From NCBI GenBank assembly GCA_023258355.1, contig JALQZL010000038.1:1-12494 (forward strand): DNA of 12,494 nucleotides, read 5' to 3'. The position numbers and the translations under genes are program-made. Origin of the DNA: Wenzhouxiangellaceae bacterium. GTDB taxonomy: Bacteria > Pseudomonadota > Gammaproteobacteria > Xanthomonadales > Wenzhouxiangellaceae. Below the pieces are notes generated by a model. That model was not told the origin of the DNA. It was given only the letters and a program-made list of their open reading frames with translations, and did not search any database. Numbering within the stretch: the stretch's first letter is position 1; the number at the start of each line of letters is the position of its first letter. This document shows positions 1 through 7,264 of this stretch, one piece after another.

Positions 1-528
1 TTCCATAATCACCGCACCGTCTTGGTCTAACCAAATTTCATCAGCCAAAGAAGCCAAAAAGTATTGAGCGTTTTCTAAGCTCGCACCGTAAGCAATCACC
101 CGCTTGCCTGAGCTCTTGAACGTTTGAAAGGCGTCACTGACCTCTAACATCATCCCAGCACCCAGGCCACCAAAGCCATCGGTGCTAATCAGTAGTTGGC
201 CGATACGGTCATCGTCAGCGGCCGCTTCCAGCACAGCAACCAAATCGCGGAGCTGCACCTGGGCCTCCGCTTCACCTGTGATCTCGCCGATGATCTCATC
301 AAGGGGAGTACCGGCGCGCTGTTCAACAATTACCCCTTTTGGGTTAATGATCAGCGTGGTGCCCTCTTCAATCTCGAGCTCATCTTCACCTGAGAAGATG
401 CTGGAGATGATGGCGACCATGATCAGCAAAAAGATCACATTGAAGACAGCCATGCGCACAGTCGTGACGCCGCGCCAAAATCCTAGCCACATACGCACTA
501 GGATGTTTCTATTCTCTGGTTGTGTCAT
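1..528 (-). CDS. sppA: Signal peptide peptidase SppA, 67K type, N-terminal part (3' end outside window)
   Basis: This is the first 176 codons of an inner-membrane serine protease of family S49, which degrades cleaved signal peptides and other membrane-embedded peptides. The ATG at 528 is followed by a basic N-terminus and one hydrophobic segment at about residues 26-45 (VFNVIFLLIMVAI), as in the E. coli 67K enzyme. Next come an acidic stretch and the first S49 fold, with a strand reading LIINPKGVIVEQ, a segment reading RIGQLLISTDGFGGLGAG, and SSGKRVIAYGASLENAQYFLAS. This order matches the N-terminal half of E. coli SppA. The catalytic lysine (after a YKSA-type motif) and the serine in the second half lie beyond the left edge, so activity cannot be judged. 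The ribosome site is weak. The gene lies 70 bp downstream of the MATE gene on the same strand, and a promoter candidate sits in that gap. Confidence 0.9.
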   Translation of the reverse strand, partial: MTQPENRNILVRMWLGFWRGVTTVRMAVFNVIFLLIMVAIISSIFSGEDELEIEEGTTLIINPKGVIVEQRAGTPLDEIIGEITGEAEAQVQLRDLVAVLEAAADDDRIGQLLISTDGFGGLGAGMMLEVSDAFQTFKSSGKRVIAYGASLENAQYFLASLADEIWLDQDGAVIME

Positions 529-558
529 TTCAAATCCAATAATGATTAATGAAACTCT

Positions 559-587
559 ATTCTAGGGTCTGACCCCACCCGCCTCAA
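559..587 (-). promoter_or_regulatory. Candidate sigma-70 promoter for sppA
   Basis: On the minus strand TTGAGG (587-582) and TAGAAT (564-559) are separated by exactly 17 bp, about 30 bp upstream of the sppA ATG. The -10 matches consensus at 5 of 6 positions and the -35 at 4 of 6. The spacer contains the 11-bp palindrome GGGTCAGACCC (575-565). Identified by eye only. Confidence 0.45.
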
Positions 588-598
588 TAGGTCATTGG

Positions 599-1984
599 TC
601 AGGGGTGATCTCGGCACACGATGGTGTGTTTTGAGAGCTTAATAAAGCGTCCACCGAGGAGAAGCGCTGCCACCGTCAGGCCAGCGATGATGCCCCACCA
701 CATGCCTTTGGGGCCCATCTCTTGGCCAAAGGCCAAAAAAGCACCCAAGCTCATGCCGACCATCCAATAGGCAATCACGCTGTAGATCATGGGCCGCTTC
801 GTATCCTTGTAGCCTCTCAATGCACCAGCGGCGGCCACTTGTAATCCATCGGTGATCTGGAAAAGTGCCGCAAAGAAAATCAAACTCACCGCCAATTCCA
901 CCACTTCAGGCTCTTGGGTATACATGTGAACAATCGCCTCAGGGATGGCAAAAATCACACTGGCAGAGATCACAGCAAACCCAAGGGCTAAGCCAATACC
1001 CACGCGACCGGCCCGGCGCGCTGCGATGGGATCATCCCGCCCCAAGGCATTACCTACCCTGACGGTGATCGCGCCAGCCAGACCCACTGGCACCATAAAC
1101 ACCAACCCTGCATAGTTCATGGCCACCTGATGCGCTGCCACCGGCACCGCGCCCAAAGTGCCAATCAAAAGGGCGGAGCCGACAAACATGCCCCCTTCCA
1201 AAAACACCATGATGCCGATCGGCAGACCCAACCTAACCAAAGCGGTGATTTCTCGGCGATCTGGTCCACTGAATCGGCTAAAAACACCATATTTGTGATA
1301 GTGCTCTCGGTATTGAATCCAGACGACAAAGGCCATGAGCTGAAGCCAAAAAACAATCGCAGTTGCCCAACCAGCACCCACAGCACCCAATCTTGGGAAG
1401 CCCAGTAAACCAAACATCAACACAGCATTCAGTGGGATGTTGCACAAGATACCCAAGACACCGACATACATCGTTGGCCCAGTCTTCCCTGTCCCCTCGG
1501 AAAAAAACCTCAAGATCAACATGCCAACCAAAGCAGGCGCGCCCCAGCTGATTGCTCGAAGATAATCCATAGACAAATGTGCGACGGAGGCATCCACGGA
1601 CATGGTCTCCATGACCCACTCACCTGACCGAGCGTATGCCCAGAGACCAAAGGATAGAAAGGCGCCCAGCCAGAGCGCTTGCCGCACAAAAGCACCCGCC
1701 TTTTCACGCTCGCCAGCACCATCCAGCCGAGAGACAGTGGCGGAGACGGCCAGCAAAATACCCAAGACGAACATAAACCCTGCTGCCCAAACAGACGAGC
1801 CGACGGCGATCGCACCGAGGTCTACTGTGCCGAGACGTCCCGCCATCACGGTGTCCACAAAGTTCATACCAAAGTTAGTTAACTGACCAACGATCAAAGG
1901 GCCAGCCAACCAGAGGGTGCGTTTTATTTCATGACCTAACGTGGGTGCGTTGTGGTCCTTGGCGATGGCAGATGGCTGGGCCAT
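599..1984 (-). CDS. norM: MATE family multidrug/cation efflux transporter, NorM type
   Basis: A 461-residue polytopic inner-membrane protein with about twelve hydrophobic segments. It fits the usual 450-480 residue length of MATE antiporters, which exchange Na+ or H+ for cationic drugs and dyes. Conserved blocks seen are NFVDTVMAGRLG (41-52), FSEGTGKTGPTMY (161-173), VAAHQVAMN (282-290) and QVAAAGALRGYKDTKRP (382-398). The acidic residues known to matter in Vibrio cholerae NorM (D36, E255, D371) align at a constant offset of eight with D44, E263 (FLEGG) and D379 (FQITDG), which supports an active NorM-like cation-coupled pump. The TGA stop lies 70 bp before sppA. The gene begins 85 bp after the aminopeptidase stop and may have its own promoter. 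The ribosome site is poor. The real substrate cannot be read from sequence. Confidence 0.93.
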   Translation of the reverse strand: MAQPSAIAKDHNAPTLGHEIKRTLWLAGPLIVGQLTNFGMNFVDTVMAGRLGTVDLGAIAVGSSVWAAGFMFVLGILLAVSATVSRLDGAGEREKAGAFVRQALWLGAFLSFGLWAYARSGEWVMETMSVDASVAHLSMDYLRAISWGAPALVGMLILRFFSEGTGKTGPTMYVGVLGILCNIPLNAVLMFGLLGFPRLGAVGAGWATAIVFWLQLMAFVVWIQYREHYHKYGVFSRFSGPDRREITALVRLGLPIGIMVFLEGGMFVGSALLIGTLGAVPVAAHQVAMNYAGLVFMVPVGLAGAITVRVGNALGRDDPIAARRAGRVGIGLALGFAVISASVIFAIPEAIVHMYTQEPEVVELAVSLIFFAALFQITDGLQVAAAGALRGYKDTKRPMIYSVIAYWMVGMSLGAFLAFGQEMGPKGMWWGIIAGLTVAALLLGGRFIKLSKHTIVCRDHP

Positions 1985-2010
1985 GTGAATCCAACAGTCA
2001 ACAAACCCCC

Positions 2011-2039
2011 ATTGTAAGCGAGTCGGTGAACTGTGTTGA
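2011..2039 (-). promoter_or_regulatory. Candidate sigma-70 promoter for the MATE gene
   Basis: In the 85-bp gap between the aminopeptidase stop and the MATE ATG, the minus strand carries TCAACA (2039-2034), a 17-bp spacer and TACAAT (2016-2011), 5 of 6 in the -10. This would give a leader of about 20 nt. It supports transcription independent of the upstream aminopeptidase, but no assay-level evidence is available. Confidence 0.35.
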
Positions 2040-2069
2040 GAGGCTACTTCGTGCGAGCTGCCGTTGTTG

Positions 2070-3452
2070 TCAGGACGCCAAAGCGTATTGCGACTTTAAC
2101 CAAGCCCACATGGCTCGAATGCCTTGGGCCTCTCCACCCACTGGCCGGCCGGGTCGCTCACCAACATTCCATGCATAGATATCCAAGTGATACCAATCAA
2201 TCTTAGGCCCGACGAAATGATCCAAAAATAAAGCGGCTGTGATACTCCCCGCCATGGGCGTTGTGCCTGTGTTGGATAAATCAGCATAAGGCGGTTGGAT
2301 CTGCTCTCGATAACCATCAAACAGTGGCATCGGCCATAGGGGATCACCCAATTCAAAAGACAGGTCTTGAATCGCTCTGACCTGATTAAGGTCACGGCCA
2401 TAGATGGGTGGCAAATCCTCACCCAAAGCCACACGCGCGGCCCCCGTTAAGGTAGCAAAGTCGATAATTCGCTCAGCCCCTTCCTCACTAGCGAGCGTCA
2501 GTGCATCAGCGAGCACCAACCGACCCTCGGCGTCTGTATTGCCTACTTCAACCGTCGTGCCTTTGCGGGTCTGGATAATGTCAGAGGGACGATAGGCGTT
2601 GCCAGAAATCGCATTTTCAACCGCTGGGATATACACCCTGAGATGCACATCAAGCCCAAGTCCCATAATGACTTTGGCCAAAGCGAGCGCATGGGCCGCG
2701 CCGCCTAGGTCTTTTTTCATCAACACCATCCCCGCATTGGGTTTGATGCTCAAGCCACCGGTGTCAAACACCACTCCTTTTCCCACGAGGGCCAAAGGTG
2801 GCGCACCCTCGCGGCCCCACTTCAACACCAATAACCGAGGCGCGCGAGAGGAGGCCTTACCCACTGTATGAATCGCTGGAAAGCCCTCCTCCAAAGCCAA
2901 TCCACTGACGGCATGAAAACTGGCGCCGTGTTCCGTTGCCAAGTTCTGAGCGATCGCTTCAAGTTCATCGGGCCCCATGTCATTGGCGGGTGTGTTCACA
3001 ATATTGCGTGCCAACACACTGGCCTTGAGCAAGGTCTCAAGCTCGCCAGAGACTTCATGCGGTATCAATAACCTGGCACGGGGACTCAACTGTTTTTTGT
3101 ATTGGTCAAAGCGGTAACTGGCAAGCCCGAACCCCATCAGAGCCAATGACTGATCCGCCGATGGCCAATCACTGATCAATTGATAATCACCCGCTGGCAG
3201 CTTGGCGGGTAGCTGAGCCAGGGCCCACAAAGGATGGGCTTTGCCATCGACACCCACCAGCACACATTGAATGCCACCCTGCTCATTGGGGATGACCAGC
3301 ATCGTCCCTGGTTTGGCTTTGAACTGATGTGCGGCCACCCAGTGCTTTTGGGAGGGGCTGGCCTCAACTAGCCACTTTTCGAGTGACTGATGATCCAATG
3401 CCATCAAATCGATTAACTGGGCTGATTCAATTTCTTGAACAAAGCAGTTCAT
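2070..3452 (-). CDS. Leucyl aminopeptidase family protein (peptidase M17), two-metal cytosolic aminopeptidase
   Basis: A 460-residue cytosolic exopeptidase that removes N-terminal residues from peptides. The C-terminal catalytic domain (about 145-455) holds every metal and catalytic residue of the family: K225 and D230 (VGKGVVFDTGG), K237, D248 (MKKDLGGAA), then D307, E309 and R311 in the signature NTDAEGRLVLADAL. These sit at a constant offset of 25 from bovine lens leucine aminopeptidase (K250, D255, K262, D273, D332, E334, R336), so the site looks intact. The N-terminal domain is shorter than in E. coli PepA (about 500 residues), so it belongs with the shorter COG0260-type proteins, and a role in Xer recombination like PepA should not be assumed. 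A good ribosome site, GAGGA (3462-3458), lies 5 nt before the ATG and fixes the start. It follows the sulfotransferase gene by 74 bp. Confidence 0.93.
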   Translation of the reverse strand: MNCFVQEIESAQLIDLMALDHQSLEKWLVEASPSQKHWVAAHQFKAKPGTMLVIPNEQGGIQCVLVGVDGKAHPLWALAQLPAKLPAGDYQLISDWPSADQSLALMGFGLASYRFDQYKKQLSPRARLLIPHEVSGELETLLKASVLARNIVNTPANDMGPDELEAIAQNLATEHGASFHAVSGLALEEGFPAIHTVGKASSRAPRLLVLKWGREGAPPLALVGKGVVFDTGGLSIKPNAGMVLMKKDLGGAAHALALAKVIMGLGLDVHLRVYIPAVENAISGNAYRPSDIIQTRKGTTVEVGNTDAEGRLVLADALTLASEEGAERIIDFATLTGAARVALGEDLPPIYGRDLNQVRAIQDLSFELGDPLWPMPLFDGYREQIQPPYADLSNTGTTPMAGSITAALFLDHFVGPKIDWYHLDIYAWNVGERPGRPVGGEAQGIRAMWAWLKSQYALAS

Positions 3453-3473
3453 GCGGATCCTCTATCCATCGGT

Positions 3474-3493
3474 GTTTGATTATTATCTCAAAC
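3474..3493. repeat. Inverted repeat GTTTGA-N8-TCAAAC upstream of the aminopeptidase gene
   Basis: A perfect 6-bp inverted repeat with an AT-rich 8-bp centre lies 22 bp upstream of the aminopeptidase ATG. On the minus strand the centre contains GATAAT, a possible -10, but no convincing -35 sits 16-18 bp before it. It could be an operator or chance; the arms are short. Confidence 0.25.
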
Positions 3494-3510
3494 TTTCACC
3501 CCCATTCATG

Positions 3511-3538
3511 GTCTTGATTGGATTGATTAGATCAAGAC
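3511..3538 (-). terminator. Stem-loop spanning the sulfotransferase stop codon
   Basis: GTCTTGAT (3511-3518) and ATCAAGAC (3531-3538) form a perfect 8-bp stem with a 12-nt loop. It contains the TAA stop (3529-3527) of the minus-strand sulfotransferase gene. No run of T follows on the minus strand, so it is not a canonical intrinsic terminator. It may act as a weak terminator or as a 3'-end protecting structure before the aminopeptidase gene. Confidence 0.3.
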
Positions 3539-4315
3539 GTGGGCTTTCAGAGACTCATAATAAGGCTGACACGCATCGATGACCGCTTCAGCCTTTGGGG
3601 AAAAGATTTCGGCTTGCTGCGCCATTGAATCGGCTGTCGCATCGCCAGACTCAAACCCAGCAGAGGCCCACACCCGCTCATACCAATGACGGGCCCAAAT
3701 GCCATCACTCGGACGTGGCCCAGAGGGCCAGCTCAACATGGACTCAATATGATCACGGATACCCAAGTGATCACACAAGGCTTGGAGTTGCCTCCTGGGA
3801 TTGTTTAAAAAGGCCTCGGTATCAATCACAGGTGGTCGCTTGCCTTGAAGTCGGGTAATCAGATCAAACAGTCGTGCCTGCTGAGGCATGCCCACATCAT
3901 CGGGTGTGATCTCATCTGTTGACCGGGCTTTGATGTAAGACCGGACAACTTTTCTTGGATCTCGAATCAAAAACACATGGCTCAGGGGTTGTAGCCATCC
4001 GAGTGCCACCTCATCCATCCAATGCTGACACATGTGTTTTTGATACCAAATGCGGACAGGTCGACCGTTATTGAAATGGATTGGGGGTGCGCCTTCACTC
4101 ATGGCTTTGGCGACAATATGCGCATCCACCTCACCATCAGCGATCACCTCCTCACGCATGGGATGTGGCTCGCCGGTGGCCGATAACCAAGCCGCGTAAA
4201 AAGGTTCATCACTGACCACACAATCTGGCCGATTCTCCCAAGCGCGCATCATCGCCGTTGAAATGTTTCTAGGCCCTGACCACATGGCCAAACGAAGCAG
4301 CGGGGACTCATTCAT
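3527..4315 (-). CDS. Sulfotransferase-family protein paired with a class IV aminotransferase
   Basis: A 262-residue P-loop protein resembling PAPS-dependent sulfotransferases. Near the N-terminus, SGPRNISTAMM (13-23) matches the 5'-phosphosulfate loop in a variant form with Arg-Asn in place of the usual Lys-Ser-Gly-Thr. FLIRDPRKVVRSYIK (115-129) matches the 3'-phosphate-binding segment, with R118 and S126 as the expected contacts. YQKHM (91-95) places Lys93 and His94 as possible catalytic residues. No signal peptide or membrane segment is seen, so it should be cytosolic. Its ATG lies 3 bp after the stop of the aminotransferase, with no ribosome site of its own, suggesting translational coupling. 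From memory, some animal proteins called branched-chain aminotransferase-like fuse domains of these two types, which supports a shared function. The acceptor substrate is unknown, and actual sulfotransfer activity is inferred from the two motifs only. Confidence 0.8.
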   Translation of the reverse strand: MNESPLLRLAMWSGPRNISTAMMRAWENRPDCVVSDEPFYAAWLSATGEPHPMREEVIADGEVDAHIVAKAMSEGAPPIHFNNGRPVRIWYQKHMCQHWMDEVALGWLQPLSHVFLIRDPRKVVRSYIKARSTDEITPDDVGMPQQARLFDLITRLQGKRPPVIDTEAFLNNPRRQLQALCDHLGIRDHIESMLSWPSGPRPSDGIWARHWYERVWASAGFESGDATADSMAQQAEIFSPKAEAVIDACQPYYESLKAHVLI

Positions 4316-4318
4316 TGT

Positions 4319-5200
4319 TTAATTTCGGTACCGGCGCGCATCATCCAACATCATGGCATGATAGGCCGCACTGAGTTTTGCTGTGATCGGTCCGGGAATC
4401 TCGGGTGCCCCCATGATTCGACCATCAATCATTTTGACAGGTGTGATCCCACCCAATGTCCCAGTGACGAAGGCCTCATCTGCCCCATAAACATCGGTGA
4501 GAGAAAACCGTTTCTCATGCATCGGAATCTGATGCGCATGGGCAAGCTTAATGACATTGCCTCGGGTGATGCCCCCCAAACAGTAGTCGCCATTCGATGT
4601 CCACACCTCCCCTCGTCTGACGATAAAAAAGTGGGTTGAGTTACAGGTGGCCACAAACCCTTGTGGGTCAAGCATCAAGGCCTCATCTGCCCCTGCTTGG
4701 TTGGCCTGGATGCACGCACTCACGCAATTAAACTTGCTGTGTGAATTGATTTTTTGGTCTTGAATATCGGGCGAGCCGCGGCGGACGTGAACAGTGAATA
4801 AATTCAAGCCACGGACCGCCGCTTCGGGATCATGTGGGCTTTTTGCCGGCACAATCACCAAAGTGGCCTGCCCCACTGCCAATCTGGGGTCTTGATAGGG
4901 TTGCTTGCGAACACCTCGGGTCACCATGACCCTCAGATGCGCATCATCGACCAAGCCATTGGCCGCAATGGTCTCTTCTATCGCTTGCGTGAGCGCATCG
5001 GGACCTCGCCCAACATCAATCATCAAGGCCTTAGCGGCTTCATAGAGGCGGTCTAAGTGGGGTTTTAAAAACACAGGAACACCCTCACAGACACGAATGC
5101 CCTCCCACACCCCATCGCCTAAAACAAAGCCACTGTCGAATACAGAGATCCGAGCCTCGTCTTCATTAAGCAGACCATCATTAATATAAATCTTCATCAT
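4319..5200 (-). CDS. Class IV aminotransferase, branched-chain/D-amino-acid transaminase-like, atypical active site
   Basis: A 293-residue PLP enzyme of fold type IV, near the normal length for IlvE or D-amino-acid transaminase. It has the N-terminal block DSGFVLGDGVWEGIRV (22-37), HLDRLYEAAK (48-57) with R51 as the phosphate-binding Arg, GGITRGNVI (209-217) for PLP phosphate, and VTGTLGGITPV (245-255) near the C-terminus. The PLP lysine lies in the segment DQKINSHSKFN (148-158). K150 and K156 are both candidates, because this segment does not align without gaps to IlvE. At the position of the conserved Glu (E. coli IlvE E193), which contacts the pyridine nitrogen, this protein has T185 (FVATCNSTHFF). 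So it is unlikely to be plain IlvE. It heads the minus-strand block, 117 bp from acs, and is coupled to the sulfotransferase. Start is ATG 5200 or the adjacent ATG 5197; neither has a clear ribosome site. Confidence 0.85.
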   Translation of the reverse strand: MMKIYINDGLLNEDEARISVFDSGFVLGDGVWEGIRVCEGVPVFLKPHLDRLYEAAKALMIDVGRGPDALTQAIEETIAANGLVDDAHLRVMVTRGVRKQPYQDPRLAVGQATLVIVPAKSPHDPEAAVRGLNLFTVHVRRGSPDIQDQKINSHSKFNCVSACIQANQAGADEALMLDPQGFVATCNSTHFFIVRRGEVWTSNGDYCLGGITRGNVIKLAHAHQIPMHEKRFSLTDVYGADEAFVTGTLGGITPVKMIDGRIMGAPEIPGPITAKLSAAYHAMMLDDARRYRN

Positions 5201-5253
5201 GCGCCCAAAGGTAGCACGCTCGTCGCGATCACTCCAGTGGACTTTGGGACGCT

Positions 5254-5281
5254 TTGGCCCTCAAATAAGTTTTGCTATCAT
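5254..5281 (+). promoter_or_regulatory. acs: Candidate sigma-70 promoter for acs
   Basis: TTGGCC (5254-5259), a 16-bp spacer and TATCAT (5276-5281, 5 of 6) lie 36 bp upstream of the chosen acs ATG, giving a leader of about 30 nt. It falls in the 117-bp divergent region shared with the aminotransferase gene. I saw no clear CRP-type site, and no convincing promoter for the opposite strand. Confidence 0.4.
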
Positions 5282-5317
5282 GAAATCTATCGCGTCAGAA
5301 GTCAGTCAGAGGTCACA

Positions 5318-7264
5318 ATGTCAGAAGAAACGATTTATCCCATTCCCGAGGTGATGCAAGACAATTTAATGAGTGAGGCGGAGTACCGCCGAATGTATCA
5401 AGCCTCAATTGAAGATCCCGAGGGTTTTTGGTCAGCGCAAGCCAAACAGCGGCTTGATTGGATTGAGCCCTTCACGAAAGTCAAAGATGTCTCTTTCAAG
5501 AAAGACGACTTGCACATTCGCTGGTTTGAGGACGGTGTCTTAAATGTTTCAGCCAATTGCATCGATCGTCATCTGAAAGACCATGGTGATGAAGTCGCCA
5601 TCATTTGGGAAGGAGATGAACCAGACCAAAGCACCACGCTCACCTACAACGCTTTGCATGAGAAAGTCTGCAAGTTAGCGAATGCCTTAAAAGCAGAAGG
5701 GGTCAGTAAAGGCGATCGGGTGACGTTATACATGCCCATGGTGCCAGAGGCGGCCATTGCGATGCTGGCCTGCGCTCGCATTGGCGCGGTGCACTCTGTT
5801 GTATTTGGTGGCTTCTCGCCAGAGGCTTTGGCCAATCGAATCACTGACTGTGGCTCGACAGTGGTGATTACGGCCGATGAAGGCATCCGAGGTGGCAAGG
5901 TCATTCCACTCAAGAAAAATGTGGACCAAGCCTTAACCCAGCCCGGCACAGAGATCGTCAACACGGTGGTGGTAGTGGAGCGAACAGGCGGCCAAATTGA
6001 TTGGCATGCGTCTCGAGATCGCTGGTATCACACCATCACAGACAAAGTCAGTGATGATTGTCCACCAGAGCCGATGAACGCAGAAGATCCCCTGTTTATC
6101 TTGTACACATCAGGCTCAACGGGTAAACCCAAAGGGGTGATGCATACCACTGCAGGTTATCTACTCTATGCTTCGATGACCCATCAGTACGTCTTTGATT
6201 ATCGCCCGGGTGAGGTCTATTGGTGTACTGCAGATGTGGGTTGGGTCACGGGTCACTCCTACATTGTCTATGGGCCGCTGGCCAATCGCGCCACCACGGT
6301 GATGTTTGAGGGCGTACCTAACTATCCGGACCACTCGCGCTTTTGGCAAGTGGTGGACAAACACCAAGTCAATATTTTTTATACCGCCCCAACAGCGATC
6401 CGAGCGTTGATGCGCGAGGGTGATCAGCCGGTTAAGTCAGCCAGTCGAAAGAGCCTCCGTATTCTGGGTTCTGTGGGTGAACCCATTAATCCGCAAGCCT
6501 GGGAGTGGTACTTCCACACAGTCGGTGATGGGCGCTGTCCCATTGTGGATACTTGGTGGCAAACAGAGACCGGTGGTGTGTTGATTACCCCGCTGCCTGG
6601 TGCGACCCCCTTGAAACCAGGGTCAGCGAGCTGGCCGTTTTTCGGTGTACAACCCGCCTTATTTGACGTGGATGGGCATGAGCTCTCATTGCCCAATCAA
6701 GGCGCGTTGGTACTCAAAGGCTCTTGGCCAGGTCAAATGCGGACTGTGTTTGGTGATCACCAACGTTTTGTAGATACCTACTTCTCAACTTTTAACGAGG
6801 TCTACTTCACAGGCGATGGCGCACGATGCGATGAGGATGGTTATTGGTGGATCACGGGACGAATGGATGATGTCTTAAATGTCTCTGGCCACCGCATGGG
6901 CACAGCTGAAATTGAAAGCGCTCTGGTCGCACATCCCGATGTCTCAGAAGCGGCGGTGGTTGGGTTTGAACATGAGATCAAAGGCGAAGGCATTTATGCC
7001 TATGTCACATTAACCGCCGGTGTCGATCCCAAAGATGAAGACACTCAAATGCTCAGTCAGTGGGTCAGAGAACGCATTGGTCCGATTGCTAAACCCGATT
7101 TTATTCAGTTTGCCCCAGCCCTACCCAAGACGCGCTCAGGAAAAATCATGCGCAGGATTCTACGTAAGATTGCGGCCAATGATTTTGATAATTTGGGTGA
7201 TACATCGACATTGGCTGACCCAGGCGTGGTTCAGCACCTTATCGATGGTCGGTTGCGCCGTTAG
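5318..7264 (+). CDS. acs: Acetyl-CoA synthetase (AMP-forming)
   Basis: A 648-residue cytosolic adenylating enzyme (E. coli Acs is 652) that converts acetate, ATP and CoA to acetyl-CoA, AMP and pyrophosphate, the high-affinity route for acetate use. It carries the P-loop YTSGSTGKPKG (263-273), the signature DTWWQTETGG (411-420) with W414 closing the acetate pocket, the hinge region around ITGRMDDVLNVSGHR (512-526), and the C-terminal LPKTRSGKIMRR (602-613). K609 is the adenylation lysine that lysine acetyltransferases modify in Salmonella, at the same number, so acetylation control is plausible. W414 argues against PrpE or longer-chain synthetases. An upstream in-frame GTG at 5237 was rejected: ATG 5318 has AGAGGT 4 nt upstream, starts like the family, and lies after the promoter candidate. 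The end overlaps the convergent glycosyltransferase by 26 bp. Confidence 0.97.
   Translation: MSEETIYPIPEVMQDNLMSEAEYRRMYQASIEDPEGFWSAQAKQRLDWIEPFTKVKDVSFKKDDLHIRWFEDGVLNVSANCIDRHLKDHGDEVAIIWEGDEPDQSTTLTYNALHEKVCKLANALKAEGVSKGDRVTLYMPMVPEAAIAMLACARIGAVHSVVFGGFSPEALANRITDCGSTVVITADEGIRGGKVIPLKKNVDQALTQPGTEIVNTVVVVERTGGQIDWHASRDRWYHTITDKVSDDCPPEPMNAEDPLFILYTSGSTGKPKGVMHTTAGYLLYASMTHQYVFDYRPGEVYWCTADVGWVTGHSYIVYGPLANRATTVMFEGVPNYPDHSRFWQVVDKHQVNIFYTAPTAIRALMREGDQPVKSASRKSLRILGSVGEPINPQAWEWYFHTVGDGRCPIVDTWWQTETGGVLITPLPGATPLKPGSASWPFFGVQPALFDVDGHELSLPNQGALVLKGSWPGQMRTVFGDHQRFVDTYFSTFNEVYFTGDGARCDEDGYWWITGRMDDVLNVSGHRMGTAEIESALVAHPDVSEAAVVGFEHEIKGEGIYAYVTLTAGVDPKDEDTQMLSQWVRERIGPIAKPDFIQFAPALPKTRSGKIMRRILRKIAANDFDNLGDTSTLADPGVVQHLIDGRLRR

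Noticed and set aside
182..565. 127-codon plus-strand reading frame opposite sppA
   Set aside because: It is antisense to a convincing SppA frame, rich in Ser/Ile runs typical of a shadow frame, and has no recognisable domain.
1130..1619. Several 80-115-codon frames within the MATE gene on both strands
   Set aside because: They are overlapping shadow frames of the MATE coding sequence with no ribosome sites or family features.
2096..2434. 112-codon alternative minus-strand frame within the aminopeptidase gene
   Set aside because: It shares the strand but is a different frame from the M17 protein, whose conserved C-terminus runs through this region. It has no protein-like motifs.
2070..3452. 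Naming the M17 protein PepA with a Xer-recombination or transcriptional role
   Set aside because: The N-terminal domain is shorter than in PepA, and nothing here shows the DNA-binding function; only aminopeptidase activity is supported.
5237..5317. In-frame GTG start extending acs by 27 residues
   Set aside because: The extension lies over the promoter candidate, is unlike Acs N-termini and has no ribosome site, whereas ATG 5318 has AGAGGT and gives a family-like start.
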